64,000 nucleotides of DNA from Leeuwenhoekiella sp. MAR_2009_132 (GCF_000687915.1 NZ_JHZY01000004.1:1064001-1128000), one strand, 5' to 3'. Positions 54,228 through 63,497 are shown, counted from the stretch's first letter. The notes: generated by a model from the letters alone, not told the origin. Made by a program: numbers and translations.

Positions 54228-54953
54228 GTGTCAAAGCCTTTTAAATTTAAAGAGTTTACAATAGCTCAGGATCAATGTGCCATGAAAATAGGTACAGATG
54301 GCGTTTTGCTGGGTGCCTGGGCACCGGTAACTCATTTTCCAGATGCTATACTTGATATAGGCACCGGTACCGGCATTATTGCTTTAATGCTTGCTCAGCG
54401 CTCTGACGCCGAGCTTATAGATGCCTTAGAGCTTGATGATGCTGCATACGAACAAGCCGTGTCTAATTTTGAAAATGCGCCCTGGGGAGATCGCCTTTTT
54501 TGTTATCACGCACATTTATATGAGTTCGCAACAGAAATTGAAGATAAATACGATCTAATTGTATGTAACCCTCCCTATTTTGAAGGAAATGCCCCCCTTA
54601 CCGAACAAAAAAACTCAGCTCGGGAGCAAGCACGTTTTGAAGACGCAATGCCTTTTGATTTACTGGTTGCTTCTGCCCGTCACTTATTAAACACAAACGG
54701 TATTTTTTGTGTAATAATTCCCAACGCACGTGAAGAAGAATTTTTAAGCCTTGCTTCAAAAACAGGTTTATATCCTTCAAAAATCACGCGTGTAAAAGGT
54801 ACTGCTGCAGCAACATCCCCCAAGCGTTCTTTAATAGCTTTTACCACTCAAGAAACTAATCCGGAAGAAGACACGCTAATTATTGAGATTCAAAGACATG
54901 TCTACACGTCTCAATACATAGATCTTGTCAAAGATTTCTACCTCAAAATGTAG
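54228..54953 (+). CDS. trmN6: tRNA1(Val) (adenine(37)-N6)-methyltransferase
   Basis: 241 residues from a GTG. N-terminal FKEFTIAQDQCAMKIGTDG is diagnostic of the TrmN6/YfiC group, followed by SAM motif DIGTGTG (43-49) and the catalytic NPPYF (114-118) of N6-adenine methyltransferases. It modifies A37 of tRNA1(Val). Nineteen bases after rimM, so likely co-transcribed, giving a ribosome/tRNA maturation operon. Confidence 0.92.
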   Translation: MSKPFKFKEFTIAQDQCAMKIGTDGVLLGAWAPVTHFPDAILDIGTGTGIIALMLAQRSDAELIDALELDDAAYEQAVSNFENAPWGDRLFCYHAHLYEFATEIEDKYDLIVCNPPYFEGNAPLTEQKNSAREQARFEDAMPFDLLVASARHLLNTNGIFCVIIPNAREEEFLSLASKTGLYPSKITRVKGTAAATSPKRSLIAFTTQETNPEEDTLIIEIQRHVYTSQYIDLVKDFYLKM

Positions 54954-55093
54954 CGCTCATTTGAGCATTTTAATCTAAAAAATTGTAATATTAGTTATAG
55001 ATTTTTTGTCATTTTCTACAAAAACAAAGAGTATAACCGCTATTAATTCAATCATTTTAAATTTAAAATATTTAAAATGAAAATATTACAATT

Positions 55094-56272
55094 ATGAAAC
55101 CAGATCTTTTTGAGTCTCCAGATTACTACAATTTAGATGACCTGCTAACTGATGAACAAAAACTTGTACGCACAGCAGCAAGGGATTGGGTAAAGCGCGA
55201 TGTATCGCCCATAATTGAAGAGGCGGCACAAAAGGCTGAATTCCCAAAACAAATAATAAAAGGGCTTGCAGATATTGGGGCTTTTGGCCCATACATTCCT
55301 GAAGAATATGGCGGCGCAGGACTAGATCAAATTTCGTACGGACTTATTATGCAGGAAATAGAACGCGGTGACAGCGGGGTTCGCTCTACGGCTTCCGTAC
55401 AATCATCGCTGGTTATGTATCCCATTTTTAAATTTGGGAATGAAGAACAGCGTCAAAAATACCTTCCGAAGTTAGCCAGTGGCGAATATATGGGATGTTT
55501 TGGCCTTACGGAGCCCGATCACGGCTCCAACCCTGGCGGTATGGTGACTAACTTTAAAGACAAAGGCGATCACTATTTATTAAATGGTGCAAAAATGTGG
55601 ATATCCAATTCCCCTTTTGCAGACATCGCTGTAGTCTGGGCAAAAAGCGAAGAAGGACGTATTCACGGTCTTATCGTAGAACGCGGAATGGAAGGGTTTT
55701 CAACTCCAGAAACACATAATAAATGGTCATTGCGCGCCAGCGCAACAGGCGAACTGATATTTGACAATGTAAAAGTGCCTAAAGAAAATCTACTACCCAA
55801 TAAATCTGGGTTGGGTGCACCGCTTATGTGCTTAGATTCGGCTCGCTTTGGAATTGCCTGGGGGGTCATTGGCGCAGCTATGGATTGTTATGACACTGCA
55901 CTGCGCTATGCAAAAGAACGTCATCAATTTGGAAAGCCTATTGGTTCTTTTCAACTTCAGCAGAAAAAACTAGCAGAAATGATTACTGAAATTACAAAAG
56001 CTCAATTACTGGCGTGGCGTTTAGGAACATTGCGCAATGAAGGCAAAGCTACTTCTGCACAAATCTCTATGGCAAAAAGAAACAATGTCGATATGGCTCT
56101 CAAAATTGCACGTGATGCACGCCAGATTTTAGGAGGCATGGGTATCTCGGGAGAGTATAGTATTATGAGACATATGATGAATTTAGAGAGCGTGGTAACC
56201 TATGAAGGTACACACGACATTCATTTGCTTATAACCGGCATGGATATCACGGGTTTAAATGCATTTAAATAA
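55094..56272 (+). CDS. gcdH: Glutaryl-CoA dehydrogenase-like acyl-CoA dehydrogenase
   Basis: 392 residues. Complete acyl-CoA dehydrogenase with FAD-binding blocks CFGLTEPDHGSNPGGM and MWISNSPFADIAVVWA, and the catalytic glutamate in TYEGTHDIHLL (E371). SVQSSLVMYPI and the C-terminal DIHLL tract match glutaryl-CoA dehydrogenases of lysine and tryptophan breakdown, which also decarboxylate. A plain short-chain dehydrogenase is less likely. Single gene with AT-rich leader. Confidence 0.88.
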   Translation: MKPDLFESPDYYNLDDLLTDEQKLVRTAARDWVKRDVSPIIEEAAQKAEFPKQIIKGLADIGAFGPYIPEEYGGAGLDQISYGLIMQEIERGDSGVRSTASVQSSLVMYPIFKFGNEEQRQKYLPKLASGEYMGCFGLTEPDHGSNPGGMVTNFKDKGDHYLLNGAKMWISNSPFADIAVVWAKSEEGRIHGLIVERGMEGFSTPETHNKWSLRASATGELIFDNVKVPKENLLPNKSGLGAPLMCLDSARFGIAWGVIGAAMDCYDTALRYAKERHQFGKPIGSFQLQQKKLAEMITEITKAQLLAWRLGTLRNEGKATSAQISMAKRNNVDMALKIARDARQILGGMGISGEYSIMRHMMNLESVVTYEGTHDIHLLITGMDITGLNAFK

Positions 56273-56350
56273 TAGTACTATAAATAATATCAAGGTTTAA
56301 ACTAAGCTATAATCTTAATAGTTTACTAGTTTTGCGAGAAAATACAGAGT

Positions 56351-57127
56351 ATGATTGAGGATGTGAATAAGGCGATCGCCCCGTATCAAGACCAGTTATT
56401 AAATCACCGTTTGTATAAAAATTTACGTACTCCGGCAGATTTAAAGGCTTTTATGCAACATCACGTTTTTGCTGTCTGGGATTTTATGTCACTACTAAAA
56501 GCCCTTCAGTTTGATTTAACTAAGGTTTCTACACCCTGGTATCCTTTAGGAAATCCTGAAATACGCTATCTAATTAATGAGATAGTTTTAGCTGAAGAAA
56601 CAGATTTAAATCCTGATGGGAAACGTCAAAGTCATTTTGAAATGTACCTTGACGCGATGGCAAAGTCAGAAGCTTCCACCGAAAAAATAAACTCTTTTTT
56701 AAGTCATATCACCCACGGCACAGATATTTTTCTGGTAATAGCAGTGAGTGAAATCCCAGAAACTGTAAAAGAATTTCTACGATTTACATTTGAAACTATT
56801 TCTGAAGGTAAAGCACATAAGATTGCAGCTGCTTTTACCTTTGGCAGAGAGGATCTTATACCCAGTATGTTTACAAAAATAATTGAAAACATACAGCAAA
56901 ATTTCCCTATGGAAGATCTTACTCTGTTTAAATATTACTTTGACCGTCACATCGAGTTAGATGGTGATGAGCACGGGCCTATGGCCTTACAAATGGTTTC
57001 AGAATTATGCGGCGATGACCCTGTAAAATGGGAAGAAGTAAAACAAACTGCTGTAACTGCTCTTAAAAAACGTTGCGTGCTTTGGAATGGAATTGATCAG
57101 GAAATAGTTTCTAAAATCACAGCTTAA
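56351..57127 (+). CDS. DUF3050 family protein, heme-oxygenase-like fold
   Basis: 258 residues. The tract HVFAVWDFMSLLKALQ and the later FTFGREDLIPSMF and DRHIELDGDEHGPMAL are typical of DUF3050, an all-helical heme-oxygenase-like fold; conserved histidines and glutamates may bind a di-iron centre. Activity is unknown. A -7-like element TAGTTTTG (56327-56334) lies 16 bases before the start. Followed after 35 bases by the metallophosphoesterase gene. Confidence 0.82.
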   Translation: MIEDVNKAIAPYQDQLLNHRLYKNLRTPADLKAFMQHHVFAVWDFMSLLKALQFDLTKVSTPWYPLGNPEIRYLINEIVLAEETDLNPDGKRQSHFEMYLDAMAKSEASTEKINSFLSHITHGTDIFLVIAVSEIPETVKEFLRFTFETISEGKAHKIAAAFTFGREDLIPSMFTKIIENIQQNFPMEDLTLFKYYFDRHIELDGDEHGPMALQMVSELCGDDPVKWEEVKQTAVTALKKRCVLWNGIDQEIVSKITA

Positions 57128-57162
57128 AGAATCATAGAGTATCTTTAATTAAAAGATAATCT

Positions 57163-58059
57163 ATGTCATTTATCTCCAGATTCGATAAGGCTTTTAAAAA
57201 TGCTCCTGTCGTAACTTTTGACGACTCCAGTAAATTTATTCTATTTAGTGATTGCCACAGAGGTGACAATAGCGGTGCAGACGATTTTGCTAACAACCGC
57301 AATATTTACTATCACGCCTTAAAGCAATACTATCAAAATGATTTTACATATTGCGAATTAGGCGATGGTGATGAACTCTGGGAAAATCTAAACTTCAGTA
57401 CGCTGTTTGAATCCCATAAAAATATTTATGGTTTAATGCAATTGTTTTACAATGAAAAGAGATTGCATTTACTATGGGGAAATCACGATATGATTTATAA
57501 AAATAAAAGTCAGGTTGAGAAAAATCTCTATAGTTTTTTCGATCGAAAAACAAATACCCAACAACCACTATTTCCGGGAATACAAGTTCACGAAGCGCTA
57601 ATATTAAAACATGCACAAACCGGCCAAGAGCTATTTTTATGTCATGGTCATCAGGCAGATTGGATGAATTATGTAGGCTGGCAATTCAATCGGTTTTTAG
57701 TACGTGTATTGTGGAGACCGTTGCAAGGAGCCGGAATTTCTGACCCCACCAGCCCTGCAAAAAACTACTTAGAACTTATTAAGGTAGAACGCAAGACTAA
57801 AAAGTGGATTACAGAACGAAATAACCAATTCACAATAACCGGTCACACACATAGACCACGCTTTCCCGAACCCGGCGATATTGCCTATTTTAATGATGGC
57901 AGCTGTGTACATCCCAGAAGTATAACCGGTTTAGAAATTGAAAATGGAGCCATCTCACTTATAAAATGGCAAATTGCAACTACAGATGATGGTGTACTTA
58001 AAATTGTACGTGTTTTATTAGAAGGACCACAGAAGCTTATTGATTATAAAACCGAATAG
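57163..58059 (+). CDS. Cytoplasmic metallophosphoesterase, LpxH-like family
   Basis: 298 residues, no signal peptide. Calcineurin-like metal blocks: LFSDCHRGDN (D30, H32), LGDGDELWEN, WGNHD, CHGHQADW and ITGHTHRPRF. The DxH start plus CHGHQ and GHTHR blocks resemble UDP-2,3-diacylglucosamine hydrolases, but the sequence is longer and substrate is not proven. The stop overlaps in a different frame with the region just before the SGNH gene, so the two may be co-transcribed. Confidence 0.78.
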   Translation: MSFISRFDKAFKNAPVVTFDDSSKFILFSDCHRGDNSGADDFANNRNIYYHALKQYYQNDFTYCELGDGDELWENLNFSTLFESHKNIYGLMQLFYNEKRLHLLWGNHDMIYKNKSQVEKNLYSFFDRKTNTQQPLFPGIQVHEALILKHAQTGQELFLCHGHQADWMNYVGWQFNRFLVRVLWRPLQGAGISDPTSPAKNYLELIKVERKTKKWITERNNQFTITGHTHRPRFPEPGDIAYFNDGSCVHPRSITGLEIENGAISLIKWQIATTDDGVLKIVRVLLEGPQKLIDYKTE

Positions 58060-58081
58060 CCGGGCTCAGCGTATATCTAAT

Positions 58082-58798
58082 ATGAACACATTTCTATTTA
58101 AGTACGCATATCTCGTTTTAATTATAATTATTGCGACCAGCTGCAGCGCTTCGGCAGAATTAGAAAAAGAAACCAGTACTTCTTTTGAACAATCATATTC
58201 CTATCTCGCCTTAGGAGACAGCTATACTATAGGAGAAAGCGTTTGCGATAACTGTAAGTTTCCAATACAACTCAAAAATAGATTTGAAACCACAGCAAGT
58301 AGCGGTTTAGAAACTACTATAATTGCCCGTACAGGCTGGCGTACAGATAATCTTATAAGTGCCTTAGCCAGTGAGAATCTCAATCCTAATTTTGATCTTG
58401 TCACCCTTCTGATAGGTGTAAATAATCAATATCAGGGAATCGTATTTTCTGAATATCAAAAAGACTTCAAAACTCTTTTAGAAACTGCAATACAACTAGC
58501 ACAAGGAGATGCAGCACGCGTTGTTGTTATTTCAATACCCGATTATGCTTACACACCATTCGGTTTAAATTATAGAAACCCGGAAGATATTTCTAGTGAA
58601 ATAGATGAATACAATACTTATGCTAAAGAGCTTTCTGAAGCTAGTGGAGTGGTTTTTTTAAATATCACAGACATTACCAGAAAAGGCTTATCTCAACCCA
58701 ATCTGGTTGCTTCTGATGGTTTACACCCTTCTAAAGATGCTTATGCTTTATTTGTAGAGCGTCTAGTATTAATAGTAGAAAATATACTAAATAAATAA
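58082..58798 (+). CDS. SGNH/GDSL hydrolase lipoprotein
   Basis: 238 residues from the ATG at 58082, which precedes a lipoprotein signal ending IIATSC; a longer frame from 58040 is rejected. Block I is LALGDSYTIGE (S47), block III includes GVNNQY (Asn), and block V is SDGLHPSKDAY (Asp, His). The family includes esterases, acyl-hydrolases and carbohydrate deacetylases. It starts 22 bases after the metallophosphoesterase gene. A terminator follows immediately. Confidence 0.85.
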   Translation: MNTFLFKYAYLVLIIIIATSCSASAELEKETSTSFEQSYSYLALGDSYTIGESVCDNCKFPIQLKNRFETTASSGLETTIIARTGWRTDNLISALASENLNPNFDLVTLLIGVNNQYQGIVFSEYQKDFKTLLETAIQLAQGDAARVVVISIPDYAYTPFGLNYRNPEDISSEIDEYNTYAKELSEASGVVFLNITDITRKGLSQPNLVASDGLHPSKDAYALFVERLVLIVENILNK

Positions 58799-58828
58799 AG
58801 CCTTAACGAAAGAAATCATTAAGGCTTT
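58797..58828. terminator. Bidirectional intrinsic terminator
   Basis: A perfect 10-pair stem, AAAGCCTTAA with TTAAGGCTTT, with a 12-base loop, between the convergent SGNH hydrolase and ferredoxin genes. T-rich tracts exist on both sides (ATTTTAATTTTA on the plus strand, TTATTTA on the minus strand). Confidence 0.8.
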
Positions 58829-58849
58829 ATTTTAATTTTAGGGTTTATT

Positions 58850-59170
58850 TTAACTCTCAGGAGCTAATTTGACTTCTAATCCGTTTAAATCTGGTGTTAT
58901 AGGAATTTGACAACCCAGACGACTGTTATCTTCTACATAAAAGGCTTCAGAAAGCATTGCCTCCTCATCATAGCCCATCTCATTTAATTTATGGTCAGAT
59001 ACGATGTAACATTGACAAGAAGCACACATAGCCATTCCGCCGCAGGTACCTTCAACAGGAAGCTCGTACATTTTACACACTTCCATTAAATTAAGATTCA
59101 TATCTGTAGGTGCTTCAAGCGCATGTGCTACACCTTCCCGGTCAATTACTGTGATTGTTATATCCTGCAT
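58850..59170 (-). CDS. [2Fe-2S] ferredoxin, adrenodoxin type
   Basis: 106 residues. The cluster ligands are C43, C49, C52 and C87 in the pattern C-x5-C-x2-C-x34-C (TCGGMAMCASC and LGCQIP), the signature of adrenodoxin-like ferredoxins. The acidic C-terminal region fits electron-transfer partners. Partner reductase is not in the window. The gene stands alone on the minus strand. Confidence 0.92.
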   Translation of the reverse strand: MQDITITVIDREGVAHALEAPTDMNLNLMEVCKMYELPVEGTCGGMAMCASCQCYIVSDHKLNEMGYDEEAMLSEAFYVEDNSRLGCQIPITPDLNGLEVKLAPES

Positions 59171-59264
59171 ATCTGCTTTTCTTAAGAGGGTGCTAAATTA
59201 GTAAAAAACAGCTTTAGACCACCTTCAAAACCTACTAAAAGAATAGGATTATATAAGAAGTCTA

Positions 59265-60173
59265 CTAAACATCACAAATTTTTACACCTTCTCTTAAAGC
59301 TGCTATTTTATCATCATAAGTAGGAATAAATTCCTGAGCCACATAACCTGTATATCCTGTTTCTAAAATAGCTTTAATTATTGCAGGATAGTTTAGCTCC
59401 TGACCATCATTAATCTCGTGACGACCCGGTACACCACCCGTATGGTAGTGCGCGATATAGGAATGATAATCTTTTATCGTGCGTATAACATCACCCTCCA
59501 TAATCTGCATATGATAGATATCGTATAAAAGTTTAAAATTTTCAGAACCTATAAGTTCACATAGCTTTACACCCCAGGGAGTATGATCACATTGGTAATC
59601 TTTATGGTCTATTTTACTGTTTAATAATTCCATAATTAGGACCACATTTTTTTCTTCGGCTTGTTTTATTAAAGGAGCCAGACCTTCTGCACAGTTTACG
59701 AGACCTTCATCTTCAGAAAGCTCACGTCTGTTTCCTGAAAACACAATTACATTTTTTATGCCTTGTGCCGAAGCTTTATCAATTAAAACACTGTACTGCT
59801 CCTGAAGGGATGCGTGATTGTTTTTATCATTAAAACCGTCTTGTATATTAGCAAATGTATCTGTGGCAACAGCACACTTTAATCCATATTTTTCAGCAAC
59901 CTCCCACTCTTCAGGTTTCAATAAATCAATTCCTTTTAAGCCTAAACCAGCTGCACTTTTAGCGAACTTATCTAAAGGCATTGAGCCATAGCACCAGTAA
60001 CATGCAGAATGGTTTACATTTCCTTTTAAAGAATCATCTTCTGTTGTGGCAATGGTTGCCTCTGAACTATTTGGCGAATCTTTGCAGCTTAAAGCGGTTA
60101 ATCCTAAACTTATACCAGAGGTTGTAAGTGCGATGTTTTTTAAAGCGTTTCTGCGACCGTTAGAATGGCTCAT
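59265..60173 (-). CDS. TIM-barrel sugar isomerase/epimerase-like protein with Tat-like signal (hydroxypyruvate isomerase-like)
   Basis: 302 residues. The N-terminus has GRRNALKNIAL, a Tat-type twin arginine followed by a hydrophobic run and an SCKDS lipobox-like end. The AP-endonuclease-2-like TIM barrel carries metal or catalytic residues in VLIMELLN (Glu), LLYDIYHMQ (Asp, His), YIAHYHTGGVPGRHE and GYVAQEFIPT (Glu). These match the hydroxypyruvate isomerase group. Exported location and true substrate are inferred. Confidence 0.8.
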   Translation of the reverse strand: MSHSNGRRNALKNIALTTSGISLGLTALSCKDSPNSSEATIATTEDDSLKGNVNHSACYWCYGSMPLDKFAKSAAGLGLKGIDLLKPEEWEVAEKYGLKCAVATDTFANIQDGFNDKNNHASLQEQYSVLIDKASAQGIKNVIVFSGNRRELSEDEGLVNCAEGLAPLIKQAEEKNVVLIMELLNSKIDHKDYQCDHTPWGVKLCELIGSENFKLLYDIYHMQIMEGDVIRTIKDYHSYIAHYHTGGVPGRHEINDGQELNYPAIIKAILETGYTGYVAQEFIPTYDDKIAALREGVKICDV

Positions 60174-60264
60174 AATATATTGACGTTTGTAATTTAATTA
60201 AAACTAATCATTTACTTTATAAAATGTACATTTTACGCTTATAAAAATAATTCTTAAGCAAAAA

Positions 60265-60297
60265 AAAAGCAGTTTTGATAAGAACAAAACTGCTTTT
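60265..60297 (-). terminator. Intrinsic terminator of the mrp-nfu operon
   Basis: A 13-pair stem, AAAAGCAGTTTTG with CAAAACTGCTTTT, has a seven-base loop; on the minus strand it is followed by a long T-run. It lies 23 bases after the stop of the NFU-domain gene. Confidence 0.88.
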
Positions 60298-60320
60298 ATA
60301 AACTATTTCTTAAATAGATT

Positions 60321-60563
60321 CTACGCGACTACATTAATAACATTCTGAATTTGAGGCGCGTGTTTTTTAATAGTCATCTCTACACCACTTTTAAGGGTCA
60401 TTTGGTTTACACTACAACCCACACATGCACCTTCAAGTTGAACTTTAACTGTAGTACCATCTTCAATACTTAATAATGCAATATCGCCACCGTCACTTTG
60501 TAAAAAAGGTCTGATTTCTTCTAACGCATCTTCAACTTTACCTTTTAATTCTAAATCTGTCAT
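60321..60563 (-). CDS. NFU-domain iron-sulfur cluster scaffold/carrier protein
   Basis: 80 residues, consisting only of the NFU domain. The cluster-binding C-x2-C is in GACVGCSVNQMT (C47, C50). It transfers an iron-sulfur cluster to apo-targets. Three bases after the Mrp gene, so the two are co-transcribed and probably act together in cluster delivery. Confidence 0.93.
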   Translation of the reverse strand: MTDLELKGKVEDALEEIRPFLQSDGGDIALLSIEDGTTVKVQLEGACVGCSVNQMTLKSGVEMTIKKHAPQIQNVINVVA

Positions 60564-60566
60564 AAT

Positions 60567-61703
60567 CTATTTTTTAACGGCAGAACAGCCGGCCATTGTA
60601 GTGATTTTTACCGCTTCGGTAGGTGGTAAATCATCATTACGCTTCACTAATTCTTCTACTGTATTACGCATCATGCTTTCAAAAGACGCTGCTAAAATAG
60701 TATCATTTTGCAATGCTGCAGGATGACCTACATCTCCTGCTTCACGTATACTTTGTACTAATGGAATTTGAGCCAGTAAGCGTACGCCTAAATCTTCTGC
60801 AAGGTTACGCGCGCCATCTTTACCAAATATATAATACTTATTGTCTGGTAACTCTTCTGGTGTAAACCACGCCATATTTTCTACAATACCTAAAACCGGT
60901 ACATTGATACTCTCTTGCTGAAACATTGCAACTCCTTTTTTAGCATCTGCTAAAGCAACATTTTGTGGCGTACTTACTACTACAGCTCCTGTTAACGGCA
61001 TCGCCTGTACAATACTTAAGTGAATATCTCCTGTTCCCGGAGGTAGATCTACCAATAAGAAATCAAGTTCACCCCAGGCTGCATCAAAAATCATTTGATT
61101 TAAGGCCTTAGAAGCCATAGGTCCTCGCCATACTACAGCCTGATCTGGCTTAGTAAAAAATCCTATCGAAAGAATTTTTACACCATAACTTTCTACAGGT
61201 TGCATTTTTTGCTTACCATCTACTTTAACAGATAGCGGCTTAGCATCCTGAACATCAAACATTATAGGTATAGAAGGCCCATAAATATCTGCATCAAGTA
61301 TACCCACTTTAAAGCCCATTTTTGATAGACTTACAGCAAGATTTGCGGTAATTGTAGATTTACCTACACCTCCTTTACCAGAAGCTACAGCAATTATATT
61401 TTGAATACCGGGAATAGGTTTTCCTTTAATTTCGTTTTTAGCCTGCTTTTCTGGAGCATTAACACGCACATTAACCTTTACCTGAGCTTTCATATGCACT
61501 TCTGCATGTATCACTTTCATGATCTCAACTTCGGTTTTCTTTTTTGCTTGTAAACTAGGGTTAGTAATTGTAATATCTACGATAACCTCATCGCCAAAAG
61601 TGACAACATTTGTTACCGCACCACTTGTTACCATATCTTCTCCCTCACCAGGCGCACTAATGGTTTTCAGTGCATCGTATATTGCTTGTTTTTCTAACTT
61701 CAC
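60567..61703 (-). CDS. mrp: Mrp/NBP35-type P-loop ATPase, iron-sulfur carrier
   Basis: 378 residues. An N-terminal DUF59/MIP18-like domain (about 1-85) precedes the ATPase, whose deviant Walker A is SGKGGVGKST (108-117); LLVDLPPGTGDIHL is the second signature. The usual CxxC after ENM is absent: here ENMAWFTPEELPDNKYYIFG is read as a divergent loop (19-20 residues). Only C373 in the C-terminal tail MAGCSAVKK is a candidate ligand. First gene before NFU, consistent with cluster transfer. Confidence 0.93.
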   Translation of the reverse strand: MKLEKQAIYDALKTISAPGEGEDMVTSGAVTNVVTFGDEVIVDITITNPSLQAKKKTEVEIMKVIHAEVHMKAQVKVNVRVNAPEKQAKNEIKGKPIPGIQNIIAVASGKGGVGKSTITANLAVSLSKMGFKVGILDADIYGPSIPIMFDVQDAKPLSVKVDGKQKMQPVESYGVKILSIGFFTKPDQAVVWRGPMASKALNQMIFDAAWGELDFLLVDLPPGTGDIHLSIVQAMPLTGAVVVSTPQNVALADAKKGVAMFQQESINVPVLGIVENMAWFTPEELPDNKYYIFGKDGARNLAEDLGVRLLAQIPLVQSIREAGDVGHPAALQNDTILAASFESMMRNTVEELVKRNDDLPPTEAVKITTMAGCSAVKK

Positions 61704-61733
61704 GTTAACTTACTTAGATTGATTCTAAAAATA

Positions 61734-61741
61734 CAAATATA
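61734..61741 (-). promoter_or_regulatory. -7 element of the mrp-nfu operon
   Basis: On the minus strand TATATTTG matches the Bacteroidota -7 consensus perfectly, 31 bases before the mrp start. A TTTC about 20 bases further upstream could be a weak -33. Confidence 0.5.
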
Positions 61742-61843
61742 GGCTGAAAACTTCAGAAATCGAAAGAGTTATTACCTATCTCTTTATTGATTAGTTCTAT
61801 TATGAGATGTTATCTAGCCTTGAATCTTAGCCGAAAAATTACA

Positions 61844-62197
61844 CTAATCATTACGCTCAAAACCCAGTTCTTTTACAGGATCCCAAAGATGTTTTTTAAA
61901 ATCTTGTAGTTGGTCATTTATCACTACATGCCCTTCACTTTCTAAGAGCTGTTGCATTAAATTGGTTCCCGGAAAATGATGCTTCCCGGTAAGCAAACCA
62001 TTTCTATTAAGTACACGATGCGCAGGAACATCTTCGAGTTTAGAACACCCGTTCATTGCATAACCAACAATACGCGAACTACCTGCAGCACCCAGGTATT
62101 TTGCAATTGCCCCATAGGAGGTTACTTTCCCATACGGAATTTGACGTACAACCGTATATACCTGCTGATAAAAACCAAGTGTTTCAGGTTTTGGCAT
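61844..62197 (-). CDS. MGMT-family alkyltransferase-like protein without the active cysteine
   Basis: 117 residues with the fold of the C-terminal domain of O6-alkylguanine transferases: IPYGKVTSYGAIAKYLG (helix-turn-helix) and RIVGYAMNG. The PCHR active site is VPAHRVLNRNG here, with alanine 59 replacing cysteine. It is therefore an alkyltransferase-like protein that binds alkylated DNA and flags it for nucleotide excision repair, not a direct repair enzyme. The start overlaps the end of the LysE gene by 14 bases. Confidence 0.88.
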   Translation of the reverse strand: MPKPETLGFYQQVYTVVRQIPYGKVTSYGAIAKYLGAAGSSRIVGYAMNGCSKLEDVPAHRVLNRNGLLTGKHHFPGTNLMQQLLESEGHVVINDQLQDFKKHLWDPVKELGFERND

Positions 62198-62816
62198 ATA
62201 ACATGCGTATAAGCGTGAGCGCTACCAATACGACCATTAACGCAGCCATAAAGTAGTTAGAATATTTAGCGAAGTTGCGGGGTTCATTTTGAATTCGGTT
62301 AAACCCTACAACATAAATATAAAGGGCTGTAAATGTGCCTGAAGCTGCAGCAAGTACAAAAAGTAATACTTCTACTAAGCCATTATTTATAGAACTGGTC
62401 ACATTAAAAGCGGCACTTAAAGCACAGAAATAAGGTATAGGAAGAACATTAATAAGTGCGACCAGCATCCCTTTTGCAAAACTTTTTCTACCTGAATGTT
62501 TAGGTATTTCTACCTCTTTAACTTTATTCTTTTTTGCTGCGATAAAAAAATAGACAGCAAGCAGACCAAATATTACTATACCTGTACGCAATAAGGTATT
62601 ACGCACAATAGGGTGGCTAAAAATATAGCGAGCGAGAAGAATGGCAACAAAAGCCTGTACTAAAACTACTATAGAAGCCCCTAAAGCTACTAACATCCCA
62701 TTACGTTTACCTCTGTGAACACAGGTTTTAGCGACAGACATGTTTACTAAACCCGGAGGCAAAACCCCAAGAAACGCAGCAAAATAAGTGATAAAGAATA
62801 GTTTTGTTATTTCCAA
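62184..62816 (-). CDS. LysE-family exporter
   Basis: 210 residues, six hydrophobic segments. The first segment ends in GVLPPGLVNMSVAKTCVHRGKRNG (split: PPGLVNMSVAK), the conserved LysE/RhtB motif; a basic loop KKNKVKEVEIPKHSGRK divides the halves. Amino-acid or small-metabolite export is the family role; substrate is not visible. It follows trmB after six bases and precedes the alkyltransferase-like gene, forming a three-gene minus-strand run. Confidence 0.82.
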   Translation of the reverse strand: MEITKLFFITYFAAFLGVLPPGLVNMSVAKTCVHRGKRNGMLVALGASIVVLVQAFVAILLARYIFSHPIVRNTLLRTGIVIFGLLAVYFFIAAKKNKVKEVEIPKHSGRKSFAKGMLVALINVLPIPYFCALSAAFNVTSSINNGLVEVLLFVLAAASGTFTALYIYVVGFNRIQNEPRNFAKYSNYFMAALMVVLVALTLIRMLYAKT

Positions 62817-62822
62817 AAGCCT

Positions 62823-63497
62823 CTAGTTGATCCTGAATTTAATATATGTTATAGGTTTTCCTATTTCAAGATACTGTTTTTCATAAAAAGTCTGTATCTC
62901 AACCACTTCTTTTGGAGCATCGTGATTTATATAAATATTATGGTGTGCATATAAAATCTCGTGACCTAAACCTTCAAGCAGGCCTAAAGTGTAGCCATGC
63001 ATATACTCGCTATCGGTTTTTAAATGCATCAAACCTTCAGGCTTTAATACCGTTTTATAGCGTTCTAAAAAATGTGGATTAGTCATGCGGTGTTTAGTAC
63101 GCTTGTATTTTATTTGAGGATCAGGAAATGTAATCCATATTTCAGACACCTCATTTTCTGCAAACGCTTTATCTACCAACTCAATTTGAGTACGCATAAA
63201 ACCTGCATTAGTAATCCCTTCTTCCAGGGCAGTTTTTGCACCTCTCCAGAAGCGAGCACCTTTTATATCTATTCCTAAAAAATTTTTCTCTGGAAAGCGT
63301 TTTGCAAGCCCTACGGTATACTCACCCTTACCACAACCCAATTCAAGGACGATAGGCTGATCCTTTTTAAAAAAATCGCGATTCCAGTTTCCTTTTAAAG
63401 AAAACTCCTGATCTGTAAGGTCTTTTCGCTCAGGCTGTACGACATTACTAAATGTTTCATTCTCGCGAAAACGTCTTAATTTATTTTTACTTCCCAA
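62823..63497 (-). CDS. trmB: tRNA (guanine-N7-)-methyltransferase
   Basis: 224 residues. SAM-binding ELGCGKGEYTVGLAKRFP, substrate block FLGIDIKGARFWRGAK and the catalytic-region WITFPDPQIKYKRTKHRM are characteristic of TrmB, which methylates G46 of tRNA variable loops. Family length is normal. First gene of the trmB-LysE-alkyltransferase-like run, with a consensus -7 element upstream. Confidence 0.95.
   Translation of the reverse strand: MGSKNKLRRFRENETFSNVVQPERKDLTDQEFSLKGNWNRDFFKKDQPIVLELGCGKGEYTVGLAKRFPEKNFLGIDIKGARFWRGAKTALEEGITNAGFMRTQIELVDKAFAENEVSEIWITFPDPQIKYKRTKHRMTNPHFLERYKTVLKPEGLMHLKTDSEYMHGYTLGLLEGLGHEILYAHHNIYINHDAPKEVVEIQTFYEKQYLEIGKPITYIKFRIN

Noticed and set aside
54955..54966. 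GCTCA/TGAGC hairpin after trmN6 as terminator
   Set aside because: The five-pair stem has a loop of only two bases and the following T-tract is short; too weak to call.
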